Shown here one piece after another: positions 42,899 through 51,653 of a DNA stretch of 64,000 bases. Position 1 is the first letter of the stretch, and each line of letters starts with the position of its first letter. The stretch is from Clostridia bacterium (GTDB taxonomy: Bacteria > Bacillota > Clostridia > Oscillospirales > CAG-272), in the NCBI GenBank assembly GCA_017503105.1, contig JAFVTS010000028.1:186001-250000 (forward strand), written 5' to 3'. Below the pieces are notes generated by a model that worked only from the letters and a program-made list of their open reading frames with translations, searched no databases and had not been told where the DNA came from. Position numbers and translations under genes: made by a program.

Positions 42899-44734
42899 TT
42901 ATTTTATGGGGTTAAATCCGTCTATTTGCACATCAATATCCGAGGTTTCCGAGCTTACGACGTCGTTATAATAAATAATTTTGTCGTCGTGCTCGCGCTT
43001 TGCTATCCTGAGCGTCGCGCTTCCAAGACCGAAAACGCACCAGAAAAGATAGCACATAGAGCTCTCTTCCCAGATGTAATTGACCGTACCGTAAATAACG
43101 AGGCAAACGAGCGCCGTTACCGCGATTCCCGATATGGTTCTGACCTGAGAGGCTCTTACGTACGAGCGGTACTTGCCCCTGTGACGAAGGCAGGTGAAGA
43201 GCACGAGCAAGAAGAATATGAGCGCAAAAACTCCTGCCTCACAAGCTATCTCAAGGAAGATGTTTGAGCTGTTCGGTGCGCTCACACCGTATTTTACTAT
43301 CTCCTCCGAAAACGATTCGGCACCCATTCCGATACCGATAAACGGATGAGCGAGGAACATCTTGAAAGATGCGCCCCAAAGGGCGAGAAGCTCTGTCACG
43401 TTATGCCCGAATATTACGCTTACAGCCCTTCCTTCAAGCCACGCGCTCGGCAGAAGGAACGGTACGTACATCACGGCGATAATAACTATTATCGGTATCG
43501 CCGAGAGCTTTCGCAAGCTGAAAATAAAGTAGCAAAAAATGCCGATGACCAAGGCGAGGAGCGCCATAAAGTTACCGCACAGAACGAGCGTCGCGAGCTG
43601 CAAAAAGAGAGCCGAGAGATATACCGCCTTGCTCGCCGCGTATTTTGCTTCTTTAAGAAGCGACACGGTGAGCAGGATAGCCACTATGAGAAACGCTCCG
43701 AGCACGAAGGGCGAATAGAAGCCCGTACCCGCGTATTTATAAACACCTCCGACGGCGTTCTTTATAAAGGCGACGATAACGTAAAGTGACGACGGAACGG
43801 AAGAGAGCATAATAGCCGTGGAAACTCTGTCCGCAAGGCGTCTGTTGGTAACGAGGTTGCTCGTCATTATATATCCGAAAGCTCCGAGCACGAGCATTAC
43901 CGAGTTCTCAAACGACGCCATTCCCTTTATGAAAATACCGCTGATAAGCACGAATATTATCATTATTCCGATAAGGATATCGTACTGCTCAAAAACGTAT
44001 ACGCGCTTGCCCGAAATAACCTTTCTCATAAAGGAAACGAAAGTTATAAGAAGCAGCGCGGCAAGCACGAGGGTCGTGTCGGCGAAAAATTCCGTATACG
44101 GCAAAACCAAAAGCGTAACGAGGAACGAAAACTCGGGCGATGCCAGCGACAGTATCGTGAATAGTACCAAGCCCACCGCAAAGAGCACCTGCAGCGGGTG
44201 CCACCACACGCCAAAGGCGGCAAGCAAAGCTCCGAAAACGATACCCAAATACGGGTGGAAGCCCTTAGCCGCGTTTCTTGATTTTTGCATACGCTTTATG
44301 CAGAAGAACTCAAATAAAAGATAGTCCGTCAGAACGAAGTCCTCCGCGGCGATGGCGATAGGGCTCTCGGAAAAGATGAGAAGAATACCCAAAAGCGCGG
44401 TTACAAGACCCGAAATGAGCGCCGTATGCGTATACGCGTCCGCTTCGAAATAAACGAAGGCAAGGTCAATGACCGCCGAGAGTATTCCAAACGTGAGAAG
44501 CGCTATTCCGTAAACGCGGGAGGGCGTGTACAAAAAGCGCCTGGCAAGATTATTTATCGCCACGAATATTTTCTTAGACGAAAAGCTTCTTTTTCCCGAC
44601 AGCGAACCCGTGATAGAACGGGAAAAGAATGAAACGCCCGTGCCGGCGATGGGCTCCCCCTTTTCGTTTCTGTGCTCGCGCGGTATCTCGTAACCGTCGA
44701 TAAGGTCGAGCAACTTTGATCTTTCTTTTTTCAT
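42899..44734 (-). CDS. O-antigen ligase/Wzy-like polysaccharide membrane protein
   Basis: The 611-residue protein has a basic cytoplasmic N-terminus of about 70 residues, about 12 hydrophobic segments from 75 to 565 and a short charged C-terminus. The long loop before the last segments carries FIGIGMGAESF and SNIFLEIACEAGVFALI, the region conserved in O-antigen ligases and Wzy polymerases. It probably polymerises or ligates a surface glycan. No glycosyltransferases are adjacent. It starts 42 bp after trmD without a clear terminator and may be co-transcribed with rimM-trmD. Confidence 0.85.
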   Translation of the reverse strand: MKKERSKLLDLIDGYEIPREHRNEKGEPIAGTGVSFFSRSITGSLSGKRSFSSKKIFVAINNLARRFLYTPSRVYGIALLTFGILSAVIDLAFVYFEADAYTHTALISGLVTALLGILLIFSESPIAIAAEDFVLTDYLLFEFFCIKRMQKSRNAAKGFHPYLGIVFGALLAAFGVWWHPLQVLFAVGLVLFTILSLASPEFSFLVTLLVLPYTEFFADTTLVLAALLLITFVSFMRKVISGKRVYVFEQYDILIGIMIIFVLISGIFIKGMASFENSVMLVLGAFGYIMTSNLVTNRRLADRVSTAIMLSSVPSSLYVIVAFIKNAVGGVYKYAGTGFYSPFVLGAFLIVAILLTVSLLKEAKYAASKAVYLSALFLQLATLVLCGNFMALLALVIGIFCYFIFSLRKLSAIPIIVIIAVMYVPFLLPSAWLEGRAVSVIFGHNVTELLALWGASFKMFLAHPFIGIGMGAESFSEEIVKYGVSAPNSSNIFLEIACEAGVFALIFFLLVLFTCLRHRGKYRSYVRASQVRTISGIAVTALVCLVIYGTVNYIWEESSMCYLFWCVFGLGSATLRIAKREHDDKIIYYNDVVSSETSDIDVQIDGFNPIK

Positions 44735-44776
44735 TGTTTTTTCACGAAATTCCTTTCGTTTTATGCTTAAAAATTC

Positions 44777-45541
44777 TTATTCGGCCGCACCCGTGTCGAG
44801 TTTTTTGCGTTTTTTCCGCTTTTCCTTTGGTTTTAACATCTCCTCAAATTCGGGATGCGAAAGAAGCATATCGGGGCGTCTTTCCCTCGTTATCTTCACG
44901 GCCTGCTCAAGGCGCCAGCGATCTATTTTCGCGTGATCGCCCGAAAGAAGCACCTCGGGCACCTCGCGCCCCATAAACTCCCTCGGCTTCGTGTACTGCG
45001 GATACTCAAGAATGCCCGAAGCCACGGACTCACCCTCGTAGCATTCCTTTGCCGAGAGGACGCCGTCCTTGAGCCTTGACACCGCGTCTATCACGATGCA
45101 AGCGGGTATCTCGCCGCCCGTGACAACGTAATCGCCGATGGATATCTCCTCGTCCACAATCTCGTCTATCACGCGCTGGTCAACGCCCTCGTAATGTCCG
45201 CAAAGGAAGATGAGATTATCGTATTCAGCAAGCCTTGATGCCACCCCGTGTGAAAAAATCGTGCCCTTTGGCGACATATAGATCACTCGGGTCTTGTTCC
45301 CCTCGGGAATGGATTCCTTCACGCTTTTGAAGCAATCGTATATCGGCTGACAGGTCATAACCATTCCGACGCCGCCGCCAAAGGGGGTGTCGTCCGTCTT
45401 TCTGTGCTTGTCGGTCGTAAAGTCGCGAATGTTGTGGCACTCGACCGAAACGTGCCCCGCCTTTTGCGCCCTTCCGATAATGCTCTCGCCAAGCACCGTG
45501 CGCACCATATCGGGAAAAAGGGTCATTACGTCAAACTTCAT
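44777..45541 (-). CDS. trmD: tRNA (guanine37-N1)-methyltransferase
   Basis: From ATG 45541 the product is 254 residues; the TTG four codons earlier is rejected. It is a SPOUT enzyme with FDVMTLFPDM, the knot region (FLCGHYEGVDQRV, then DYVVTGGEIPACIVIDAV) and the C-terminal helix bundle. A Lys-rich extension follows (about 236-254). It methylates N1 of G37 to prevent frameshifting. Its start overlaps the rimM stop by 11 bases. The usual rpsP upstream and rplS downstream are missing. Confidence 0.95.
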   Translation of the reverse strand: MKFDVMTLFPDMVRTVLGESIIGRAQKAGHVSVECHNIRDFTTDKHRKTDDTPFGGGVGMVMTCQPIYDCFKSVKESIPEGNKTRVIYMSPKGTIFSHGVASRLAEYDNLIFLCGHYEGVDQRVIDEIVDEEISIGDYVVTGGEIPACIVIDAVSRLKDGVLSAKECYEGESVASGILEYPQYTKPREFMGREVPEVLLSGDHAKIDRWRLEQAVKITRERRPDMLLSHPEFEEMLKPKEKRKKRKKLDTGAAE

Positions 45542-46055
45542 CCGCCTCGTCAAAGAAGCCGGGTATGGGCGTTATAAACACTCCGCGCTCGACGTCTATC
45601 TCCTTTATAAATTCGGGCACCGCGGGCAAAAGCACCTCACCCGTGTCACATTTTACCGTGTAGAGCTTGCCCCTCGCGGCATCGGAAACGTCGGTGAGCG
45701 TGCCGTAAACTCTGCCCGTTTCGGCGTCTATTACGTCAAGCCCTATCATATCCGCGATGAGCACAGCCCCCGCCTTTACGGGAATATCGCTCCTGTGAAG
45801 GTAAAATATTTTATTTTTGTAAGCAAACGCATCCTCGCGCGAGGCGATGCCCTCAATGCCCATAAGCACGAGCTCACCCATCACCGATGCCGAGGTGACC
45901 TTGCGCTCCTCGTATCTGCCATCTCCCGTGGCGAGGAATACGCGCTTTTGCGCCGCAAGTACCTTCGGCGAGTCGCACCAGGACTCGATCTTTAAAAGTC
46001 CGCGGACTCCGTGTGCCGTGCACACCCTGCCCGCCTCTAAATATTCTTTTTTCAT
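45531..46055 (-). CDS. rimM: 16S rRNA processing factor RimM
   Basis: The 174-residue protein has an N-terminal RimM barrel (YLEAGRVCTAHGVRGLLKI) and a C-terminal PRC-barrel (about 95-165, LIADMIGLDVID and LLPAVPEFIKEID). It assists 30S head assembly. The start ATG 46055 has no Shine-Dalgarno sequence and lies only 7 bases after a TAAAAT -10 box, so the mRNA may be leaderless. It is the first gene of rimM-trmD. Confidence 0.93.
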   Translation of the reverse strand: MKKEYLEAGRVCTAHGVRGLLKIESWCDSPKVLAAQKRVFLATGDGRYEERKVTSASVMGELVLMGIEGIASREDAFAYKNKIFYLHRSDIPVKAGAVLIADMIGLDVIDAETGRVYGTLTDVSDAARGKLYTVKCDTGEVLLPAVPEFIKEIDVERGVFITPIPGFFDEADEV

Positions 46056-46062
46056 ATTATTT

Positions 46063-46091
46063 ATTTTATCATATTAGGAAATGAATGTCAA
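46063..46091 (-). promoter_or_regulatory. Promoter of rimM-trmD, abutting the start codon
   Basis: Minus strand: TTGACA (46086-46091), 17 bases, TAAAAT (46063-46068). The predicted transcription start coincides with the A of ATG 46055, give or take about 2 bases. Confidence 0.75.
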
Positions 46092-46212
46092 TAGCAAAGA
46101 CGCGCCTTGCGTTTTAATCGAGCAAAAAGAGAACAAAAGACCTCCCCGCGCCTTTCAAGATCACCGCGTCTATCGAAAAAATATCAACCGTTTTCAGGGA
46201 TTTTTTCGCCAC

Positions 46213-46277
46213 TTATTTTGCCGATAACGCCGTTTTTGCGGTAAAAATCTTGCCGATACAAATTATCGGCAAAATAA
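46213..46277. repeat. Inverted repeat with a third internal copy
   Basis: A 15-bp perfect inverted repeat (46213-46227 with 46263-46277, TTATTTTGCCGATAA) encloses another TTGCCGATA (46250-46258) that can pair with the right arm over a 5-base loop. Two mutually exclusive hairpins result. Neither flanking gene has an obvious leader here. The rest of 46092-46299 contains nothing I recognise. Confidence 0.6.
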
Positions 46278-46299
46278 CTCAAAAAAGATTGACATCAAA

Positions 46300-46327
46300 A
46301 GCCGAGCGGATCTTTCACCGCTCGGCT
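46300..46327 (-). terminator. Terminator of the BspA lipoprotein gene, hairpin family B copy 3
   Basis: The stem AGCCGAGCGG/CCGCTCGGCT has loop ATCTTTCA and a TTTT tract on the minus strand. The stem is identical to the copies at 36171 and 39442; the loop has diverged. Confidence 0.75.
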
Positions 46328-46361
46328 CGATTTTGTTTTGTTTCAATATTTGCTTTGAAAT

Positions 46362-48770
46362 TTAATCACCGTCGTAATTGCAGGTTATCGTATAATTGCC
46401 TGTGGCATTATCCCACAAAGACCCCATTGATATAGCATTCCACTGCGCCTGCGTACCTCTGTACTTTATGCTCGTAAGGCTGGAGCACCCAGCGAACGCA
46501 GAAGAACCGATAGACGTTACGCTGTCGGGGATTACTACGCTCGTTAGGCTGTCGCAAGAAAAGAACGCCCAATCACCGATAGAGGTTACGCTGTCGAGGA
46601 TCACTACGCTCGTAAGGCCGGAGCAAGAACTGAACGCAGAAGAACCGATTGTCGTTACGCTGTCGGGGATCGTCACACTCGTAAGGCTGGAGCAATTATA
46701 GAACGCCCTCTCACCGATAGTCGTTACGCTCTTTCCTATTGTCACGCTCGTAAGGCTGGAGCAATTATAGAACGCCCAATCGCCGATACTCGTTACGCTG
46801 TTTCCGATTGTCACGCTCGTAAGGCTGGAGCAATTATAGAACACCCAATCGCCGATACTCGTTACGCTGTCGGGTATTACAACGCTCGTAAGGCTGGTGC
46901 AACCAGAGAACGCCCTATTACCGATAGTCGTTACGCTGTCAGGTATCGTCACGCTCGTAAGGCTCGAGCACTCATAGAACGCATAACCACCTATAGTCGT
47001 TACGCTGTTTCCGATTGTCACGCTCGTAAGGCTGTCGCAATAACTGAACACATATTCACCGATAGTCGTTACGCTGTCGGGGATAGTCACGCTCGTAAGG
47101 CTGTCGCAATCAGAGAACGCATCTTCACCAATAGTCGTTACGCTGTTTCCTATCGTAACGCTCGTAAGGCTGGAGCAATCAGAGAACGCATCTTCACCGA
47201 TAGTCGTTACGCTGTCGGGGATCGTCACACTCGTAAGGCTGGAGCAATTATAGAACGCCCTCTCACCGATAGTCGTTACGCTGTTTCCTATCGTAACGCT
47301 CGTAAGGCTGTCGCAATATCTGAACGCATAATCACCGATAGTCGCTACGCTGTTTCCTATCGTAACGCTCGTAAGGCTGGAGCAATAAGCGAACGCAGAA
47401 GAACCGATTGTCGTTACGCTGTCGGGTATCGTTACGCTCGTAAGGCTGTCGCAAGAAGAGAACGCAGAAGAACCGATAGTCGTTACGCTCAAACCTTTAT
47501 AAACGCCGATTACTATATCAGTGCTTTTGCACGTTCCTAATCCGGTAACGGTATAAGACTTTTTGTCGGAATTAAGTGAGAACCTTAACCCCTCGCTGCT
47601 CTCGGGAAGGTCGCAAACCGTGCAATTACCATCCGACATTTTATGTGAACGTAATACTTCCTTTTTCGTTCTTGAAAGTTCGAAGTTACAAGTCTTACAA
47701 TATACCACGCTGTCGTAGCTACCGTCTTCCGCACACGTTGCTTCAACTCGGTTTTCTTCTACCGCGGTCTTCGGCGTGTGTCCGAGTTTTGTTATAGTTT
47801 TCTTCGTTCTTGAAAGCTCGTCACCGCAGGTCCTGCAATATACCACGCTGTCGTAGCTACCGTCCTCGGTACAAGTAGCCTCTACGCGGTTTTCTTGCAC
47901 GGTGCTCTTCGGCGTGTGTCCAAACTTTGATATTGTTTTCTTTGTTCTCGAAACCTCGTCACCGCAAACCTTACAGTATGCCACGCTGTCGTAGCTGCCG
48001 TCTTCGGTGCACGTTGCTTCTACTCGGTTTTCTTGCACGGCGCTCTTCGGCGAGTGACCAAGCTTTGATATTGTTTTCTTCGTTCTTGAAAGCTCGTCGC
48101 CGCAAACCTTGCAATATACCACGCTGTCGTAGCTACCGTCTTCGGTGCAGGTTGCGCTCTTATAGTTCTCCTGAACGGGAGCTTTAGGAGTGTGCCTGAG
48201 CATCGGTATCGTTACTGTCGTTCTTGAAAGTTCGATGCCGCAAGTATTGCAATAGACCACGCTGTCATAACGTCCGTCCTCGTCGTAAGTTGCTTCAACT
48301 CTGTTTTCTTCTACCGCGCTCTTCGGTGTGTGACCGAGATCTGCCTTTTCTGCGTACGTTGTATAATCACAGCGCGTGCAGGTGACGTAAGCATCAAAGC
48401 CCGCCTCAGTGCAAGTGGGTGCTTTTGCCGCGTGGCTTACCTCGTCGTGACCGAGAGCCGCCTTTTCCGCATAGGTAGTATAATCGCAGCGCGTGCAGGT
48501 GACGTAAGCGTCATAGCCTACCTCGGTGCAAGTGGGTGCTTTTGCAGAGTGGCTTACCTCGGCGTGACCGAGCGCAACGGCGGGTTTCGTTTGAACCTCA
48601 CCGCACGAGCAATAGCGTGCAAGCTCGCCCGCTTCGGTACAGGTCGCGCTCTTCGTCGTTTCCCATTCTCCGAATGCGTGGGTGTGAGTATTCTCTTCCC
48701 CTCCGCAAGCGACAAGGAAAAGAAGCGTCAGGACTGCAAGCAGTGCCGAAAATATTTTGACTTTTCTCAT
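46362..48770 (-). CDS. BspA-type leucine-rich-repeat lipoprotein with Cys-x2-Cys repeats
   Basis: The 802-residue surface lipoprotein starts at ATG 48770 (AAAGGAGAG 6-14 bases upstream); the lipobox LVAC gives Cys22. Residues 33-388 are eight tandem modules of roughly 40-46 residues with the core ATCTEDGSYDSVVYCKVCGDE, each carrying a Cys-x2-Cys and most a His. Residues 434-755 are fourteen 23-residue LRR_5/BspA repeats (AFYNCSSLTSVTIPDSVTTIG) plus one partial repeat. The module types also occur in the 1189-residue protein at 3193-6762. BspA-like proteins mediate adhesion in other bacteria; the ligand here is unknown. Near-identical DNA repeats could expand or contract by recombination. Confidence 0.88.
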   Translation of the reverse strand: MRKVKIFSALLAVLTLLFLVACGGEENTHTHAFGEWETTKSATCTEAGELARYCSCGEVQTKPAVALGHAEVSHSAKAPTCTEVGYDAYVTCTRCDYTTYAEKAALGHDEVSHAAKAPTCTEAGFDAYVTCTRCDYTTYAEKADLGHTPKSAVEENRVEATYDEDGRYDSVVYCNTCGIELSRTTVTIPMLRHTPKAPVQENYKSATCTEDGSYDSVVYCKVCGDELSRTKKTISKLGHSPKSAVQENRVEATCTEDGSYDSVAYCKVCGDEVSRTKKTISKFGHTPKSTVQENRVEATCTEDGSYDSVVYCRTCGDELSRTKKTITKLGHTPKTAVEENRVEATCAEDGSYDSVVYCKTCNFELSRTKKEVLRSHKMSDGNCTVCDLPESSEGLRFSLNSDKKSYTVTGLGTCKSTDIVIGVYKGLSVTTIGSSAFSSCDSLTSVTIPDSVTTIGSSAFAYCSSLTSVTIGNSVATIGDYAFRYCDSLTSVTIGNSVTTIGERAFYNCSSLTSVTIPDSVTTIGEDAFSDCSSLTSVTIGNSVTTIGEDAFSDCDSLTSVTIPDSVTTIGEYVFSYCDSLTSVTIGNSVTTIGGYAFYECSSLTSVTIPDSVTTIGNRAFSGCTSLTSVVIPDSVTSIGDWVFYNCSSLTSVTIGNSVTSIGDWAFYNCSSLTSVTIGKSVTTIGERAFYNCSSLTSVTIPDSVTTIGSSAFSSCSGLTSVVILDSVTSIGDWAFFSCDSLTSVVIPDSVTSIGSSAFAGCSSLTSIKYRGTQAQWNAISMGSLWDNATGNYTITCNYDGD
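46431..47471 (-). repeat. 69-bp tandem repeats encoding the LRR array
   Basis: Fourteen in-frame 69-bp units plus a partial unit share stretches such as GTCGTTACGCTGT and CACGCTCGTAAGGCTG. Every unit preserves the frame, so changes in copy number would lengthen or shorten the LRR without frameshift. Confidence 0.85.
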
Positions 48771-48823
48771 AAAATCTCTCCTTTATTTTGAAAAATAAAA
48801 TACAAAAGTATTTGGTAAAAAGA

Positions 48824-48852
48824 ATTTTAACATATATTAAAGAAAATGTCAA
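48824..48852 (-). promoter_or_regulatory. Promoter of the BspA lipoprotein gene
   Basis: Minus strand: TTGACA (48847-48852), 17 bases, TAAAAT (48824-48829). Confidence 0.75.
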
Positions 48853-48879
48853 TGTTTTCATCAACAAATATTTATGCAC

Positions 48880-48914
48880 AAAAAAACGAACTTCAAAATG
48901 AAGCTCGTTTTTTA
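48880..48914 (-). terminator. Terminator of the HAD-fakB-fakA operon
   Basis: The stem AAAAAACGAACTTC/GAAGCTCGTTTTTT has one mismatch, a 5-base loop and T tracts. It lies 11 bases past the fakA stop. Confidence 0.8.
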
Positions 48915-48924
48915 TAAAATTCCC

Positions 48925-50730
48925 TTATTCCGCAACAAAGATGAAGGGGTAGACGTCCTGTCCGCCGTCGAGGAAGTAGACCTCAGCGTCGGGGTGGTTC
49001 TCCTTTGCGTGGGACTCAAGGGCTGTTTTCTCCTCTTCCGTTGCGTCCTTGCCGCAGAATGCGGTGAGCATAAATCTGCCGTCAAGGAGGGTCGAGGTGA
49101 GTTTCTTCACAGCCTCAATGGGATCGGGGTCGGAAACGACGATCTCCTTATCTATGATGCCCATAGTGTCGCCGTTCTGGATATGGACGCCGCCAATATC
49201 GGCGTCGCGTATAGAGGGTGAGATATATCCCGTAAGGACGCTGTCCATCGACGCGTTCATTCCCTCGATTATAGCCTCGGGGTCGGAGAGCGAGAAGTCC
49301 GCCGTTGAGAGCGCCGCGTAACCGAGACCGATATTCTTCGCGCCGACGACGTGGATCTTTGCCGCCTCGTACATTTCAGCCGCCTGTGACGCCGCCATCA
49401 TTATGTTTCCGTTATTGGGAAGGACGAAGATGTGCTCGGCGTTTATCTTGTCAAAGGCGTCGATAAATTCATTGGTGGAGGGGTTATGAGTCTGGCCGCC
49501 GCGAATGACCTCGTCAGCACCGAACTCACGGAAGAGATTTTCAAGTCCGTCACCGCTTGCGACCGCAACGACGCCGTAGGGCTTTCTTTCTGCGGGCTTT
49601 TCGGGTGTTTCCTCCGTTTTTTGCGACACGGGGGTGGGGGTCGCTTCACTTATCTCTTCGTTTGAGGTGTGCTGAAGCGACATATTCTCGATCTTCAAGG
49701 TCAAAAATTCGCCAAAGGTATGGCAATACTCAAGCACGCGCTCGGGGGTGAGCGTATGAACGTGTATCTTAACTATGGTTTCCGTTTTGAAAGCAACGAC
49801 GGAGTCACCGACGGTGGCAAGGAACGCCTTCAGGGGCTCGATATCAAAATTCTCCGCATCGCACTTTGAATTCTGAACTCTGACGAGGAGCTCCGTGCAG
49901 TATCCGTAGGTCATAACACTGTCGGGTCCGAACGCGGAAAGTGACACGGGTGCGGACTTCTCGGTGCTTTCGGGCTTTTTTTCGGCACCCTCGGCTGAGT
50001 CTACCACCTCTATCTTCTGTCCGTTAAGAACCCTATTAAATCCGTCGATTATATAAAAGAGACCTGCTCCGCCGCTGTCTACGACCTCGGCTTCTTTAAG
50101 AGTCGGGAGTATTTCGGGCGTTCTTTCAAGGGATTTGTGCATCTCCTTGACAAGGTCGGCAAAGAAGGTACGTATCGTACTCTCGGGAGTTATTCTCTCA
50201 ACAGCGTATTCGACCGCCTCTCTTGCAACGGTGAGTATAGTGCCCTCAGTGGGGGTCATAACGGAATTGTACGCCTGCTGAACGCCCATTTCAAGTGCGC
50301 GACCGAGCGTGACGGGGTCGGCTTTTCCCTCTCCCTCAAGGCCCTTCGCCGTTCCTGCAAAGAACTGGGAAAGGATAACGCCCGAGTTGCCTCTTGCTCC
50401 AAGGAGCATACCGTGAGAAAAGACCTTCATAACCTCGCCGAGGTCGTCCGTGTCGAGATTTTCGACCGCCTTGATACCGCTCTCGATGGTCATACGCATA
50501 TTGTCGCCCGTATCGCCGTCGGGAACGGGAAAGACGTTGAGCTTGTTGACCTCGTCGGCGTTATGGCTGAGCTCTGCCGCGCCTCCGATAGCCATTTTCG
50601 CCATCAGAAGACCGCCGAGATAGCGGAATTTGCTCATCTTTTTCTTAGGCTTTACCTTTTCTTTATTTTTAGCGTTCTTATCGGGCTGTTTCTGCTCGAC
50701 AGGTTTCTTATTATCTTTCTTATCTGCCAT
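48925..50730 (-). CDS. fakA: Fatty acid kinase catalytic subunit FakA (DAK2/YloV)
   Basis: The 601-residue protein phosphorylates FakB-bound fatty acids for membrane phospholipid synthesis. Residues about 40-235 form the DhaL/DAK2 kinase domain with NVFPVPDGDTGDNM (Asp residues for Mg-ATP) and GARGNSGVILSQ. The middle domain and a C-terminal DegV-like domain (about 395-601) complete the family plan. Ribosome site AGGAGA lies 7 bases before ATG 50730. A Lys-rich N-terminal extension of about 31 residues is unusual. It lies 45 bp after fakB. Confidence 0.93.
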   Translation of the reverse strand: MADKKDNKKPVEQKQPDKNAKNKEKVKPKKKMSKFRYLGGLLMAKMAIGGAAELSHNADEVNKLNVFPVPDGDTGDNMRMTIESGIKAVENLDTDDLGEVMKVFSHGMLLGARGNSGVILSQFFAGTAKGLEGEGKADPVTLGRALEMGVQQAYNSVMTPTEGTILTVAREAVEYAVERITPESTIRTFFADLVKEMHKSLERTPEILPTLKEAEVVDSGGAGLFYIIDGFNRVLNGQKIEVVDSAEGAEKKPESTEKSAPVSLSAFGPDSVMTYGYCTELLVRVQNSKCDAENFDIEPLKAFLATVGDSVVAFKTETIVKIHVHTLTPERVLEYCHTFGEFLTLKIENMSLQHTSNEEISEATPTPVSQKTEETPEKPAERKPYGVVAVASGDGLENLFREFGADEVIRGGQTHNPSTNEFIDAFDKINAEHIFVLPNNGNIMMAASQAAEMYEAAKIHVVGAKNIGLGYAALSTADFSLSDPEAIIEGMNASMDSVLTGYISPSIRDADIGGVHIQNGDTMGIIDKEIVVSDPDPIEAVKKLTSTLLDGRFMLTAFCGKDATEEEKTALESHAKENHPDAEVYFLDGGQDVYPFIFVAE

Positions 50731-50775
50731 AAAAATCTCCTAAATTTCAAGCTCTCGTGGGCGAAGAACGTTGAT

Positions 50776-51642
50776 TTAACGCTTGGAGCCAACGAAGAAC
50801 AGCGCGAGCGTTCCCGGACCCGAGTGAGCACCTATAACGGGACCGATGTTTGAAATGCTCTCCACCTTAACGCCGTGCTTTTCGTTAAGCACCTTCGCAA
50901 GGAATTCAGCATCGTCCTTACAGTCCGCCTGGCTGATGAAAACGGTGCCGCCCGCCTTATCCTCGGCGAGCTCAGCGTACTTATCCGCGAGCGCCATTAT
51001 GGCGTTCTTTCTGCCGCGTGCCTTTGAAACGTTTATAAGATGACCGTCGTCGTCCACGTGGAGCACGGGCTTGATGCCGAGAAGATTGCCGACGAAGGCA
51101 ACCGTCGGGCTGACTCTTCCGCCGCGCTTGAGATATACGAGATCGTCAACGGTGAACCAGTGACAAAGCTTGGGCGCGGTTTCTCTTATGAAAGCCGCGA
51201 CCTCATCAAGGGACGCACCGCTCTTTTTCTTCTCTGCGGCAAGATAAACGAGCAGACCCTCACCTGCGGATGCCGCAAGAGTGTCAATGACCTCTATCTT
51301 TCTGTCGGGATATTTTTCGGCAAGCTCGCCTGCGGCTATTCTGCCGGAATTAAAGGTCGTGCTGAGTCCCGATGAAAATCCGAGATATAAAACGTCAGCT
51401 CCCGTGTCAAGAACTTCCGAGAAAAGAGCGATAAAGCTCTCGGAATTTATCGCCGCAGTCTTGGCGATACCGCCCTCACGCATTTTGTCATAAAAGACCT
51501 TGCTCTCCATACCGTAATTGGTATACTCACCGTCCTCTCCGTCAAAGCGGAAAGTGAGCTCGGCGTACCTCACACCGAGGGAATCAAGAACCTTCGTGTC
51601 AAGATCGCACGCGGAATCCGTGCAAATTACGAAATCTGCCAT
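50776..51642 (-). CDS. fakB: DegV-family fatty acid-binding protein FakB
   Basis: The 288-residue product has the DegV fold: N-terminal ICTDSACDLD, a central GFSSGLSTTFNSG fatty-acid carboxylate loop (Ser residues), and a C-terminal GPVIGAHSGPGTLALFF motif. FakB presents a fatty acid to FakA. A fakB next to its fakA partner makes the assignment firm; chain preference cannot be read. It starts 11 bp after the HAD gene. Confidence 0.92.
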   Translation of the reverse strand: MADFVICTDSACDLDTKVLDSLGVRYAELTFRFDGEDGEYTNYGMESKVFYDKMREGGIAKTAAINSESFIALFSEVLDTGADVLYLGFSSGLSTTFNSGRIAAGELAEKYPDRKIEVIDTLAASAGEGLLVYLAAEKKKSGASLDEVAAFIRETAPKLCHWFTVDDLVYLKRGGRVSPTVAFVGNLLGIKPVLHVDDDGHLINVSKARGRKNAIMALADKYAELAEDKAGGTVFISQADCKDDAEFLAKVLNEKHGVKVESISNIGPVIGAHSGPGTLALFFVGSKR

Positions 51643-51653
51643 AATAATTCTCC

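Noticed and set aside
46431..47471. Regular repeats that look like a CRISPR array
   Set aside because: The 69-bp units are in-frame LRR codons without unique spacers, and no cas genes are nearby.
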